Of a DNA stretch of 64,000 bases, positions 1-9,024 are shown one piece after another. The DNA is taken from assembly GCF_017168335.1 (NCBI RefSeq), contig NZ_JABFAU010000013.1, forward strand, positions 238,844 to 302,843, given 5' to 3'. The DNA comes from Rhodococcus sp. KRD162. Lineage in GTDB: Bacteria; Actinomycetota; Actinomycetes; Mycobacteriales; Mycobacteriaceae. The position numbers were made by a program, and so were the translations under genes. Under the pieces are notes generated by a model. That model made no database searches. It had not been told where the DNA came from and saw only the letters and a list, made by a program, of their open reading frames with translations. Positions within the stretch are counted from its first letter, which is position 1. The number at the start of each line of letters is the position of its first letter.

Positions 1-650
<650 letters not shown>

Positions 651-667
651 GTTCTCCGCTCGACGAG

Positions 668-701
668 ATGCCGCCTGTTCATCACGAACGGGCGGCATTT
701 T
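668..701 (+). terminator. Rho-independent terminator after leuA
   Basis: A 13-bp stem (ATGCCGCCTGTTC with GAACGGGCGGCAT, one G-U pair) closes a 5-nt loop and is followed by a short T run. It sits between convergent leuA and the LysR gene and could serve both. Confidence 0.75.
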
Positions 702-746
702 CGCGGTCTCACGAGGCACCCTTGCTGGAAGCGGATCGGGACTGGT

Positions 747-1658
747 TCAGGACACCGAAGGCCACTGCGCCGTGCTGTAGTCCGCTTCCGCCCGGAATGC
801 GTCGAGCACAGCGGCGATCGCCGGTAGCCTGCCCGCGTCCGGTCGCGTCGCCAGTTCGTAGATCCGTCCGGCCCGCACGCCGGACAGTTCTCGGCGCACC
901 AGACCCGGATGCACGACGGCGTATCGGGGCATCAGCGCCACGCCGTGGCCCGCGGCGACGAGAGTCTCGGTCACGCGAAAGTCGTTCACGCGCTGAACTA
1001 CTCGCGGTTCTACGCCGGTCGCAGCGGCCACCGAGAGCAGTACGTCGTCGACCGGGAATCCACCCCGAACGCTGATCCAGCGCTCGTCGGCCAATTCTCG
1101 GAGGTCCACCGTGTCGTGCTGTGCCAGAGCATGCCCGGGCGGCAGCACCAGGTCGATGGGTTCCCGCATCAGGGGTGTCACCTCGATGCGCGGACCTTCG
1201 GTGGACGGAGCTCGCTCATCCCGGTGCGTGAGCACGACGTCGTAGTCGGCGAGCAGCTGCGGCACCGAGGATGCCGGCAGGTCCTCGTCGCGCGCATCGA
1301 TGTCCACGTCCGAGTTCGCCAGCCTCGTCAGCACCCCCGACAGCAGCAGCGCGGCTCCGGAGGGGAACAGCGCGACTCGGACGCGTCCCCGCGGGGACGC
1401 TCGATATCGCTCCATTTCAGCCGTTGCGCGGGCGAGGGCGGAGAGGACGTCGTCGGCCCTGAGCACCAATGCACGCCCGGCGTCGGTGAGCCGGAGCCGG
1501 CGTCCGTCGGGTTCGAGGAGCGAAACACCGGCTTCTCGGGCCAGCAGCTTGAGTTGCTGGGATACCGCCGATGGTGTCATCGACATCGCGTCGGCTACAG
1601 CGGCGACGGTGCCGCGATCGGCGAGCTCGCGCATGATCCGAAGCCGCTCCACATTCAT
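747..1658 (-). CDS. LysR-family transcriptional regulator
   Basis: 303-aa regulator with the normal LysR layout. An N-terminal winged helix-turn-helix (about residues 1-60: MNVERLRIMRELADRG, then MTPSAVSQQLKLLAREAG) is followed by a substrate-binding-like effector domain. The ATG at 1658 begins exactly at the family's usual N-terminus; the frame is open further upstream but that part resembles no LysR protein. It is divergent from an EamA exporter, the usual arrangement in which the regulator controls the exporter. The 63-bp gap contains ATC-N9-GAT, which fits the T-N11-A LysR operator rule. The effector is unknown. Confidence 0.9.
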   Translation of the reverse strand: MNVERLRIMRELADRGTVAAVADAMSMTPSAVSQQLKLLAREAGVSLLEPDGRRLRLTDAGRALVLRADDVLSALARATAEMERYRASPRGRVRVALFPSGAALLLSGVLTRLANSDVDIDARDEDLPASSVPQLLADYDVVLTHRDERAPSTEGPRIEVTPLMREPIDLVLPPGHALAQHDTVDLRELADERWISVRGGFPVDDVLLSVAAATGVEPRVVQRVNDFRVTETLVAAGHGVALMPRYAVVHPGLVRRELSGVRAGRIYELATRPDAGRLPAIAAVLDAFRAEADYSTAQWPSVS

Positions 1659-1730
1659 GCAGTAAATCTTAACTGTTGATGCGTTTTTATTCGATTGTGC
1701 TGACTGTTTACGCCCTTCAGGATGAGCAGC

Positions 1731-2627
1731 ATGACCACTCGCGACCGCCTCCTCGGACTGACCGTCGTCGTGCTGTGGGGGCTCAACTTCCTCGCCATAC
1801 GCGTCGGACTGGACCACTTTCCGCCGTTCTTCTTCGCAGCTCTGCGCTTCCTGGTGATCGCCGTTCCAGTCGTACTGTTCATCCCCCGCCCGAGGGTGCC
1901 GCTGAAGTGGCTGCTGCTCTACGGCTTCGGCTTCGGCTTCCTCCAGTTCGCCTTCCTGTTCGCAGCGATGGCGGCCGGTATGCCCACCGGGTTGGCCTCG
2001 CTCGTGCTGCAGTCGTCCGCCCCGTTCACCGTCGTACTCGGGGCCGTCCTACTGCGCGAACACGTCACCCGCAGGCAAGCGATCGGCATCGCGGTCGCAG
2101 TGCTCGGCATGGTGCTGATCGGCTGGGATCGCGCCAACAACGCCACCCTGCTTCCGGTGATCCTGACCCTCCTCGCCGGACTCGGCTGGGCCTTCGGAAA
2201 CCTGGGAAACCGACTCGCCAAGGCCGAATCTCCGATGCGGCTGATGCTGTGGATGACCGTCGTACCGCCGATCCCGATGCTGGCGCTGTCCGCTGTCGTC
2301 GAAGGCCCGAGCGCCGGGTGGCACGCAGTGTCCGACGCCTTCGGCCCGCAGGGTTGGCCCGGTCTGGTCGCGTTGGCCTACATCGTGATTCCTGCCACCA
2401 TCATCGGCAGCGGACTGTGGACCGTTCTGATGAGCCGCAATCCCGCCGGACTTGTCGCGCCGTTCTCGCTGCTGGTTCCCGTCGTCGGCATCGCCGCCGC
2501 GTGGATCTTCTTGAGCGAGACCCCGTCGGTGCTGGCACTGATCGGCGGTGTCGTCGTGATCGGCGGTTGCCTCGGCGGCATGTCCGTTCGGCGACCTGCC
2601 GAAGCCCGAGAGAAAGTGCCGGTGTGA
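1731..2627 (+). CDS. EamA/DMT-family transporter (drug/metabolite exporter)
   Basis: 298-aa membrane protein with about ten hydrophobic segments in two EamA repeats, starting with LTVVVLWGLNFLAIRVGL and again near LLAGLGWAFGNLGNRLAKA. Members export amino acids, purines or other small metabolites; the substrate cannot be told from sequence. Two in-frame ATGs lie at 1722 and 1731. The AGG at about 1718 is only 2 nt from the first but 10 nt from the second, so the second is preferred. It is divergent from the LysR regulator, its probable controller. Confidence 0.88.
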   Translation: MTTRDRLLGLTVVVLWGLNFLAIRVGLDHFPPFFFAALRFLVIAVPVVLFIPRPRVPLKWLLLYGFGFGFLQFAFLFAAMAAGMPTGLASLVLQSSAPFTVVLGAVLLREHVTRRQAIGIAVAVLGMVLIGWDRANNATLLPVILTLLAGLGWAFGNLGNRLAKAESPMRLMLWMTVVPPIPMLALSAVVEGPSAGWHAVSDAFGPQGWPGLVALAYIVIPATIIGSGLWTVLMSRNPAGLVAPFSLLVPVVGIAAAWIFLSETPSVLALIGGVVVIGGCLGGMSVRRPAEAREKVPV

Positions 2628-2712
2628 GGGCAGCGACACGAGCGGGCCGAAGGGCCGAAGAGTCGTGGTCGCCGAGGTGAAACTGTGCAGTCTTCTGTGC
2701 CAGACTCGGCGG

Positions 2713-3975
2713 ATGGTTGAAGTGGGTGAGCGCAGACGTATCGGCGCACGTGGCCGGGTGGCACTGCGCGCGGCGGAGCTGGCGACCTGGGCGTCCCGCA
2801 AGGCAGGCCGGGGCAAGGGCTCGATGATCGGCGGACTCGTCGCACTCAAGATCGATCCGAACATCCTCGGCGAGCTCGGCCGCGACCGACGCACCGTCAT
2901 CGTCACCGGCACCAACGGCAAATCCACCACCACCAGAATGACAGCGGCCGCACTGTCCACGCTCGGTGATGTCGCCACCCAGGCCGACGGCGCGAACATG
3001 GACGCAGGCATCGTCGCCGCCCTGCACGCCCACTTCGATGCTGCGCTCGCGGCCCTCGAGGTCGACGAACTGCACGTGCCCCATGTGGCCGACGCCGTCG
3101 ACCCCGCCGCCATCGTGCTACTCAACCTCAGTCGCGACCAGCTCGACCGGGTGGGCGAGATCAACATGATCGAACGCAAGCTGCGTGCCGGACTGGCGCG
3201 GCATCCCGATACCGTTGTCGTCGCCAACTGCGATGACGTCCTGGTCACCTCCGCCGCCTTCGACGCACCGAACGTCGTATGGGTCGCCGCGGGCGGCGGT
3301 TGGGCGGGCGACTCGGTCAGCTGCCCACGCACCGGTGAGCCCATCCTGTGGGACGGAGAGCACTGGTACAGCACCGGAAGCGACTTCCAGCGTCCGACGC
3401 CGCACTGGTGGCTCGACGACGAGAACCTCTACGGGCCGGACGGGCTCGTCCTCCCGATGTCGTTGGCTCTGCCCGGAAAAGCCAACCGCGGCAATGCAGC
3501 TCAAGCCGTCGCCGCCGCGGTGACGCTCGGCGCGACACCCGAAGATGCCGTCGCCGCCGCGTCGGGCGTGGACGAAGTGGCCGGACGCTACTCCACGATC
3601 GAGTACGGATCGCATTCCGTCCGTATGCTTCTCGCCAAGAATCCCGCCGGATGGCAGGAAGCGTTGTCGATGATCGACCCCACGGTCGACGGCCTCGTCA
3701 TCGCCGTCAACGGTCAGGTACCGGACGGCGAGGATCTCTCGTGGTTGTGGGACGTTCGCTTCGAGCACTTCGAGAACGTCGCCGTCGTCGCGTCCGGTGA
3801 ACGTGCGACCGACCTGGGGGTGCGGCTGCTCTACGCCGGCTCGCCGCATACCACCGTTGCAGATCCGTTGCAGGCCATTGCATCCTGCCCGCCAGGACGC
3901 GTGGAAGTACTCGCCAACTACACCGCGTTCCGCGATCTCGGACGCGCACTGGCCCGGGAGACGAGAGATGTCTGA
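2713..3975 (+). CDS. murT: MurT, Mur-ligase-like subunit of lipid II isoglutaminyl synthase
   Basis: 420-aa Mur-ligase family protein. With GatD it amidates the alpha-carboxyl of D-Glu in lipid II, using ATP and ammonia from glutamine. The P-loop GTNGKSTT lies at about residues 66-73, the central ligase domain follows, and the C-terminal DUF1727 domain that binds GatD ends the protein (LLYAGSPHTTVADPLQAI region). The ATG at 2713 is chosen because the protein family begins near this point. The stop overlaps the gatD start by 8 bp, so the two are translationally coupled. The family's four-Cys zinc ribbon is reduced to one Cys here (Cys204; Thr207 stands where the second Cys is expected), discussed as a finding. 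Confidence 0.94.
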   Translation: MVEVGERRRIGARGRVALRAAELATWASRKAGRGKGSMIGGLVALKIDPNILGELGRDRRTVIVTGTNGKSTTTRMTAAALSTLGDVATQADGANMDAGIVAALHAHFDAALAALEVDELHVPHVADAVDPAAIVLLNLSRDQLDRVGEINMIERKLRAGLARHPDTVVVANCDDVLVTSAAFDAPNVVWVAAGGGWAGDSVSCPRTGEPILWDGEHWYSTGSDFQRPTPHWWLDDENLYGPDGLVLPMSLALPGKANRGNAAQAVAAAVTLGATPEDAVAAASGVDEVAGRYSTIEYGSHSVRMLLAKNPAGWQEALSMIDPTVDGLVIAVNGQVPDGEDLSWLWDVRFEHFENVAVVASGERATDLGVRLLYAGSPHTTVADPLQAIASCPPGRVEVLANYTAFRDLGRALARETRDV

Positions 3976-4678
3976 GTCCACCGTTCGTATCGGCCTCGTC
4001 CTGCCCGACGTGATGGGCACCTACGGCGACAACGGCAACGCACTCATTCTGCGGCAGCGGCTCCGCATGCGAGACATCGACGCCGAGGTAGTGCAGATCA
4101 CCCTCAGCGATCCGGTTCCCGATTCACTCGACGTGTACACCCTTGGCGGAGCCGAGGATTCAGCACAACGTCTGGCCACGCGCCATCTCACCCGATACCC
4201 CGGCCTGCAGAACGCCGCGGAGCGCGGCGCTCCGGTGCTCGCCATCTGCGCCGCGATCCAGGTACTCGGCCACTGGTATGAGACCTCCGCAGGAGAACGC
4301 GTCGACGGCATCTCGCTGTTCGACGTCACCACCGCCCCGCAAGCCACCCGGTCCATCGGTGAGGTCGTCACCGAACCCACTCTCGAGGGCCTCACCCAGA
4401 AACTCACTGGATTCGAGAACCACCGCGGCGGAACAACCCTCGGACTCGACGCGTCCCCTTTGGCCAAGGTCACCCACGGTGTCGGTAACGGCGTCGGTGA
4501 CGGACGCGAGGGCGTCGTACAGGGGTCTGTGCTCGGCACCTACATGCACGGGCCGGTCCTCGCCCGAAACCCCGAGCTGGCGGATTACCTGCTCGAGCGT
4601 GCGCTGGGGACGACCCTCGCTCCCCTCGAGCTGCCCGAGGTTGCGCAATTGCGCAGGGAGCGGCTTCGCCGCACGTGA
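3968..4678 (+). CDS. gatD: GatD, glutamine amidotransferase subunit of lipid II isoglutaminyl synthase
   Basis: 236-aa class I (CobB/CobQ-type) glutaminase that releases ammonia for MurT. The nucleophile Cys is in LAICAAIQVLG (about residue 94), and the catalytic His in TYMHGPVLARNPELAD (about residue 190). The start ATG overlaps the murT stop by 8 bp. Pair, order and overlap match the murT-gatD operon of other Gram-positives. The amidated lipid II is needed for later peptidoglycan cross-linking. Confidence 0.94.
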   Translation: MSESTVRIGLVLPDVMGTYGDNGNALILRQRLRMRDIDAEVVQITLSDPVPDSLDVYTLGGAEDSAQRLATRHLTRYPGLQNAAERGAPVLAICAAIQVLGHWYETSAGERVDGISLFDVTTAPQATRSIGEVVTEPTLEGLTQKLTGFENHRGGTTLGLDASPLAKVTHGVGNGVGDGREGVVQGSVLGTYMHGPVLARNPELADYLLERALGTTLAPLELPEVAQLRRERLRRT

Positions 4679-4696
4679 ACGTAATCTCGTAGCCCA

Positions 4697-5719
4697 CTAC
4701 GAGTTTCCACTCACAAGGGTGCACTGCTCGCACGGGTGCGACGAGTCGTTCCATCCCTCTCTCACCAGCACCTCACGGACCTCTCGGTACACACCGCACG
4801 GGTCCTCGGTTACTTCGTGCCAGCCGTACATCAAGCGCGGCAGGTTCCGTAGCTCGGCGGCATTGTCGCGTCGCCGATCTCGAAAACGACGTTGCTTGGC
4901 GGAGTGGAAGGCCTGGCCGTCGAGCCTGACGATGAGGTCGCAGGTCGCGTAACGAACATCCTCGAAAAGTTGCCGGCCATCGACGAAGACCGGGGCCTGT
5001 CGCCGGGCGGCCGGAAGCCCGTGCGCCTGCTCCACGTCGAGAGCGTAGCGGTGCTCGAGTGCAGAATGGACCCCGTCGCGCATGAGAGTCAGTGTGTGCA
5101 GAATCGGTTTCAGGTAGAGTAGCGGTCGCCGAACCTGGACCTTGCGCGCCATGGCCTCAACGTTCACACCGCCCGAGGACATCGCCGAGACCAACGTGAT
5201 AGTCGCTTGCCGCGACGTCGACTCTGCGACAACAAGATCCAGGACCGTATCGGCAATGCTCGTTCGCGCCGGATTCGTCTCGACACCGATGTGGCTTATG
5301 GCTCGAGAACGGTGCACGATCACGCCGGGATGGATTTGCGCGTTGCTCTCCGAAGTGACGTTCCGCTTGGCGTGCCGCATCGTCGGTGGTCTGCTGGTGG
5401 CGGAGCAGCCGTAGGGAACGGTGACGTGAACCGGGCCTGGACCAGGCCGAACCCACCCCCACTCCTCAGCGGCGGTGGTGTGACTGAGTAGTGCTCCCCG
5501 CCCCGCGTACAGCAATGCTGCAGACAAATGCATCTCACGTGTCAAAGGCCCATTGGTGACCGAGATGACTCCCCGAAACACTCTCAGCCACTGCCCGTTT
5601 TCCACGCAGTGGCCGATCGAGTCCTTGTTGACGCCAAACGCATGCATCTGTTTTGTGGTGATGATTCCGTGCTGATCGTCCAGCATTCGCTGCCACGCAC
5701 CGACTGGTCTCGTCCTCAT
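4697..5719 (-). CDS. AbiEi-antitoxin-domain / DUF559-like endonuclease-fold protein
   Basis: 340-aa protein of a type common in mycolic-acid actinobacteria. The first 60 or so residues (GIITTKQMHAFGVNKDSI) resemble the AbiEi antitoxin helix-turn-helix. The last 100 (LIVRLDGQAFH, then RDRRRDNAAELRNL and MYGWHEVTEDPC) follow the very-short-patch-repair/DUF559 endonuclease pattern. In that pattern an acidic residue usually precedes LDG; here it is Arg (VRLDG), so the nuclease may be inactive. No partner toxin gene is adjacent. It stands alone between gatD (convergent) and recR. The function is not known. Confidence 0.75.
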   Translation of the reverse strand: MRTRPVGAWQRMLDDQHGIITTKQMHAFGVNKDSIGHCVENGQWLRVFRGVISVTNGPLTREMHLSAALLYAGRGALLSHTTAAEEWGWVRPGPGPVHVTVPYGCSATSRPPTMRHAKRNVTSESNAQIHPGVIVHRSRAISHIGVETNPARTSIADTVLDLVVAESTSRQATITLVSAMSSGGVNVEAMARKVQVRRPLLYLKPILHTLTLMRDGVHSALEHRYALDVEQAHGLPAARRQAPVFVDGRQLFEDVRYATCDLIVRLDGQAFHSAKQRRFRDRRRDNAAELRNLPRLMYGWHEVTEDPCGVYREVREVLVREGWNDSSHPCEQCTLVSGNS

Positions 5720-5845
5720 GGACCTCAGGATGGCCGGTTTGAGGTGACAGCGTCAGAATCTATCCACAGGCTGTGTACAACTTCGGGTCGTGAGCAGAAA
5801 CTCGACCACTGCTACGAAGTTTCGTGCACGTGCGGCGAAGCCGCT

Positions 5846-6454
5846 CTACATACGCCGTCGCCCGGTGAGCGCCCTGCCCAATGTGAGTTCGTCGGCAAAT
5901 TCGAGATCCCCGCCCATGGGTAGACCCGAGGCCAGGCGCGTGATGGACAGGCCGGGGAAATCGCGCATCATGCGCACCAGATAGGTGGCCGTGGCTTCGC
6001 CCTCGGTGTTGGGGTCGGTGGCAATGATGACCTCGGTGACGTCGACGCCGTCGTCCTGAGTTCCCACACGAGTCAACAATTCTCGAATGCGAAGCTGATC
6101 CGGGCCCACTCCGTTCAGTGGATCGAGCGCTCCGCCGAGGACGTGATAGCGGCCTTTGAACTCTCGCGTACGCTCCACGGCCTGAACATCTTTGGGTTCT
6201 TCGACGACGCAGATGATGGATCTGTCGCGGCGTGAATCAGCGCAGATTCGGCACAGTTCCTTGTCCGAGACCGTGCCGCAGACGATGCAGAACTGCACGC
6301 CGTCGCGAATACGCTGCAGCGCACGCATGAGCCGGTCCACCTCGGGCGGCTCGACAGCGAGCAGGTGAAAGGCTATGCGCTGAGCGCTTTTCGGACCGAC
6401 GCCGGGAAATTTGCCGAGTTCGTCGATCAGATCCTGTACCGGACCTTCGTACAC
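5846..6454 (-). CDS. recR: Recombination mediator protein RecR
   Basis: 202 aa, full length. RecR loads RecA at gaps with RecO. The order is an N-terminal helix-hairpin-helix ([18 protein letters not shown]), a four-Cys zinc finger ([16 protein letters not shown], about residues 56-71), a Toprim domain ([18 protein letters not shown]) and a C-terminal Walker-B-like segment ([16 protein letters not shown]). It follows the YbaB gene by 3 bp, the standard ybaB-recR operon. Confidence 0.97.
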   Translation of the reverse strand: MYEGPVQDLIDELGKFPGVGPKSAQRIAFHLLAVEPPEVDRLMRALQRIRDGVQFCIVCGTVSDKELCRICADSRRDRSIICVVEEPKDVQAVERTREFKGRYHVLGGALDPLNGVGPDQLRIRELLTRVGTQDDGVDVTEVIIATDPNTEGEATATYLVRMMRDFPGLSITRLASGLPMGGDLEFADELTLGRALTGRRRM

Positions 6455-6457
6455 CGG

Positions 6458-6793
6458 CTAGAACCCGGGCAGGCCGGGCATGCCGCCGAGTCCACCGGCG
6501 AGGGGGCCGAGCTTCTCGCTCGTCACGGCCTGAGCTGCTTTCGCTGCATCTGCGATGGCACCGATCACCAGGTCCTGCAGGGTCTCGACATCGTCCGGGT
6601 CGACGATCTTGGGGTCGATGGTCAGTCCGACCACCTCACCGGTTCCCTTGACGGTGGCGACGACGAGCCCGCCGCCTGCCTGGCCCGTCACTTCGGTTTC
6701 CGCGATCTCGGCCTGCGCCGCCATCAGCTGCTGCTGCATCTGCTGGGCCTGCTGCAGGATCGATGCCATATCGGGCTGCTCACCGGGTTGCAC
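6458..6793 (-). CDS. YbaB/EbfC-family nucleoid-associated protein
   Basis: 111-aa DNA-binding protein. A Gln-rich coiled helix ([19 protein letters not shown]) is followed by the YbaB beta-sheet core and a Gly-rich tail ([16 protein letters not shown]). The GTG at 6793 is preferred over the ATG at 6769 because a GAGAGGA ribosome site precedes it at good distance. It lies 3 bp before recR on the same strand. Such proteins coat DNA and are linked to RecFOR repair. Confidence 0.93.
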   Translation of the reverse strand: MQPGEQPDMASILQQAQQMQQQLMAAQAEIAETEVTGQAGGGLVVATVKGTGEVVGLTIDPKIVDPDDVETLQDLVIGAIADAAKAAQAVTSEKLGPLAGGLGGMPGLPGF

Positions 6794-6885
6794 TGTGCCG
6801 TCCTCTCGCGTGGGTCGAAGCGAACACCAGCGTAGTCGCACGGTCATCGGCGACGCTCGACCCCACGTCGCGACTGGACTGCCGC

Positions 6886-7320
6886 CTAGATCAGTTCGCG
6901 GCGCAGGTTCTCCAGCGTGCTCGCCTGGATCTTCTTCAAGCCCAGGGGCGCGAAGGTCTTCTCGAAGAATCCGCCGATTCCGCCCGCGCCCTTCCACTCC
7001 GTGGTGGTGGTGACGGTGCTGCCGCCGCCGTCAGGAGCTACCGTCCAGGTGGTGACCATCGAGGAGTTGGCGTCACGCTCGGTGATGGTGGTGCCGTCGA
7101 CGGTGACGGTCGCTGCGACGTTGCGTACTCGCTTCTCGGTGGCCTGCAGGGTCCACTTGGCCACGGTTCCACTTCCCTGCCCACCCTCGACGACCTCGTA
7201 GTCGCGGTACTGCTGAGGCAGGATGCGTGGACGCACGGTCTCGTAGTCGGAGAGGGCGGCGAGTACCCGATCCGGTGTGGCAGCAATGGTTGCGGAACTG
7301 GATGCCCTGACCTGACCCAC
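6886..7320 (-). CDS. SRPBCC-family (START/polyketide-cyclase-like) protein
   Basis: 144-aa single-domain protein of the SRPBCC fold, which forms a hydrophobic pocket. It begins at GTG ([20 protein letters not shown]), with AAGGAG 9-10 nt upstream fixing the start. The typical helix ([20 protein letters not shown]) and long C-terminal helix ([18 protein letters not shown]) are visible. The ligand is unknown. The place next to ybaB-recR and upstream of the methyl-fatty-acid genes matches the mycobacterial Rv3718c position. Confidence 0.85.
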   Translation of the reverse strand: MGQVRASSSATIAATPDRVLAALSDYETVRPRILPQQYRDYEVVEGGQGSGTVAKWTLQATEKRVRNVAATVTVDGTTITERDANSSMVTTWTVAPDGGGSTVTTTTEWKGAGGIGGFFEKTFAPLGLKKIQASTLENLRRELI

Positions 7321-7578
7321 GGAACTGTTCTCCTTCGATAGCGAACTGGTTGTACATCCATCCTGCACTTCCCGGCGGCTACGTTCGGCATCACGTCGAG
7401 GAATATGTGACGTGCTTCATACGACACCCGCAGCCTCGAACAAAATGCATGCATGATGCAACCATTTGTCCGATTTGCTCGGATTCACCCGAGCTTCTCG
7501 GCAACAGTTACGTGAAGTTTCCGTGCTCGATTGCCTCCGCCGCTGGATACCAGCCGGTACGAGATATAGCGTCTGTAT

Positions 7579-9024
7579 GTGGCTTCAGTGAGTGCTTTCC
7601 TCGGACGACGGCCAGAACCGAGGGAGAGTGGTTACGCAGCGCACCGGTCGGGCGTCGAGCAGCTGCTTCGCAGCTATCGCGCGATCCCGACCGATGCGAC
7701 GGTGCGTCTGGCGAAGAAGACGTCCAACCTGTTTCGGGCCAGGACCACATCGACGACACCCGGACTGGACGTGTCCGGCCTGAGCAAGGTCATCTCCGTC
7801 GATCCCGACAACCACACCGCCGATGTCGCGGGAATGTGCACGTACGAGGATCTCGTCGATGCGACGCTCCCCTACGGGTTGGCCCCTCTCGTCGTCCCGC
7901 AGCTCAAAACCATCACGCTCGGCGGGGCCGTCACCGGCCTCGGTATCGAGTCGACATCGTTCCGTAGCGGGCTCCCGCACGAGTCGGTGCTCGAGATCGA
8001 CGTACTGACCGGCAACGGCGAGATCATCACCGCGACGCCCGAGGGCGAGCACGCGGACCTCTACTGGGGATTCCCCAACTCGTACGGCACCCTCGGCTAC
8101 TCCACGCGACTGAGAATTCAGCTCGAGCCGGTACTGCCCTATGTTGCGTTGCGCCACCTACGATTCCACGATCTGGACTCGCTGCAGGCCACGATGGACG
8201 CCATCGTCACCCGGCGCGAGTACGAGGGAATCGAAGTCCAGTACCTCGACGGCGTGGTCTTCAGCGCCGACGAAAGCTACCTCACGCTCGGGGTCCAGAC
8301 CGACGAGCCCGGACCGGTCAGCGATTACACCGGTGCCGAGATCTTCTACCGCTCGATCCAACACGATTCGGCGATGCCGAAGACCGACCGGCTGACCATT
8401 CACGATTACCTGTGGCGGTGGGACACCGACTGGTTCTGGTGCTCACGCGCATTCGGGACACAGAACCCGAGAATTCGCCGCTTCTGGCCACGCAAATACC
8501 GACGCAGCAGCTTCTACTGGAAGTTGATCGCCCTCGATCGCAAGTACGACATCGCCGACCGACTCGAGAAGCGCAAGGGAAACCCGCCGCGCGAACGCGT
8601 CGTACAGGACGTCGAGGTTCCCATCGAACACACCGCAGCCTTCGTGCACTGGTTCCTGGGTGAGATCCCCATCGAGCCGTTGTGGTTGTGCCCGTTGCGC
8701 CTTCGCGAACCGGCAGCTCCAGGAGCCAACGCTGCTCGGCCGTGGCCGCTGTACCCGCTCGAACCGAAACGCACCTACGTCAACATCGGCTTCTGGTCCT
8801 CGGTCCCGATCGTCGCCGGGGAACCCGAAGGTGCTGCGAACCGCGCCATCGAGAAGAAGGTCACCGACTTCGACGGGCATAAATCGCTGTACTCGGATGC
8901 TTACTACACCGAGGATGAATTCGCCGAGCTGTACGGCGGCGAGAAGTACGAAGAACTGAAGAAGAAATACGATCCCGAATCCCGATTGCTGGATTTGTAC
9001 TCGAAGGCGGTGCAACGCAGATGA
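7579..9024 (+). CDS. bfaA: FAD-binding oxidoreductase, BfaA/TmsA-like methylene-fatty-acyl reductase
   Basis: 481-aa flavoprotein with an N-terminal PCMH-type FAD-binding domain (KVISVDPDNHTADVAGMCTY, then TITLGGAVTGLGIESTSF at about residues 112-129) and a long C-terminal catalytic half. It is coupled by a 4-bp ATGA overlap to a cyclopropane-synthase-like methyltransferase. In this family pair (BfaA/BfaB, also called TmsA/TmsB) the methyltransferase puts a methylene group on oleoyl lipid and this enzyme reduces it to a 10-methyl branch (tuberculostearic acid). The start is GTG; another GTG lies 9 nt on. Function is inferred from family and pairing; position matches Rv3719. Confidence 0.82.
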   Translation: MASVSAFLGRRPEPRESGYAAHRSGVEQLLRSYRAIPTDATVRLAKKTSNLFRARTTSTTPGLDVSGLSKVISVDPDNHTADVAGMCTYEDLVDATLPYGLAPLVVPQLKTITLGGAVTGLGIESTSFRSGLPHESVLEIDVLTGNGEIITATPEGEHADLYWGFPNSYGTLGYSTRLRIQLEPVLPYVALRHLRFHDLDSLQATMDAIVTRREYEGIEVQYLDGVVFSADESYLTLGVQTDEPGPVSDYTGAEIFYRSIQHDSAMPKTDRLTIHDYLWRWDTDWFWCSRAFGTQNPRIRRFWPRKYRRSSFYWKLIALDRKYDIADRLEKRKGNPPRERVVQDVEVPIEHTAAFVHWFLGEIPIEPLWLCPLRLREPAAPGANAARPWPLYPLEPKRTYVNIGFWSSVPIVAGEPEGAANRAIEKKVTDFDGHKSLYSDAYYTEDEFAELYGGEKYEELKKKYDPESRLLDLYSKAVQRR

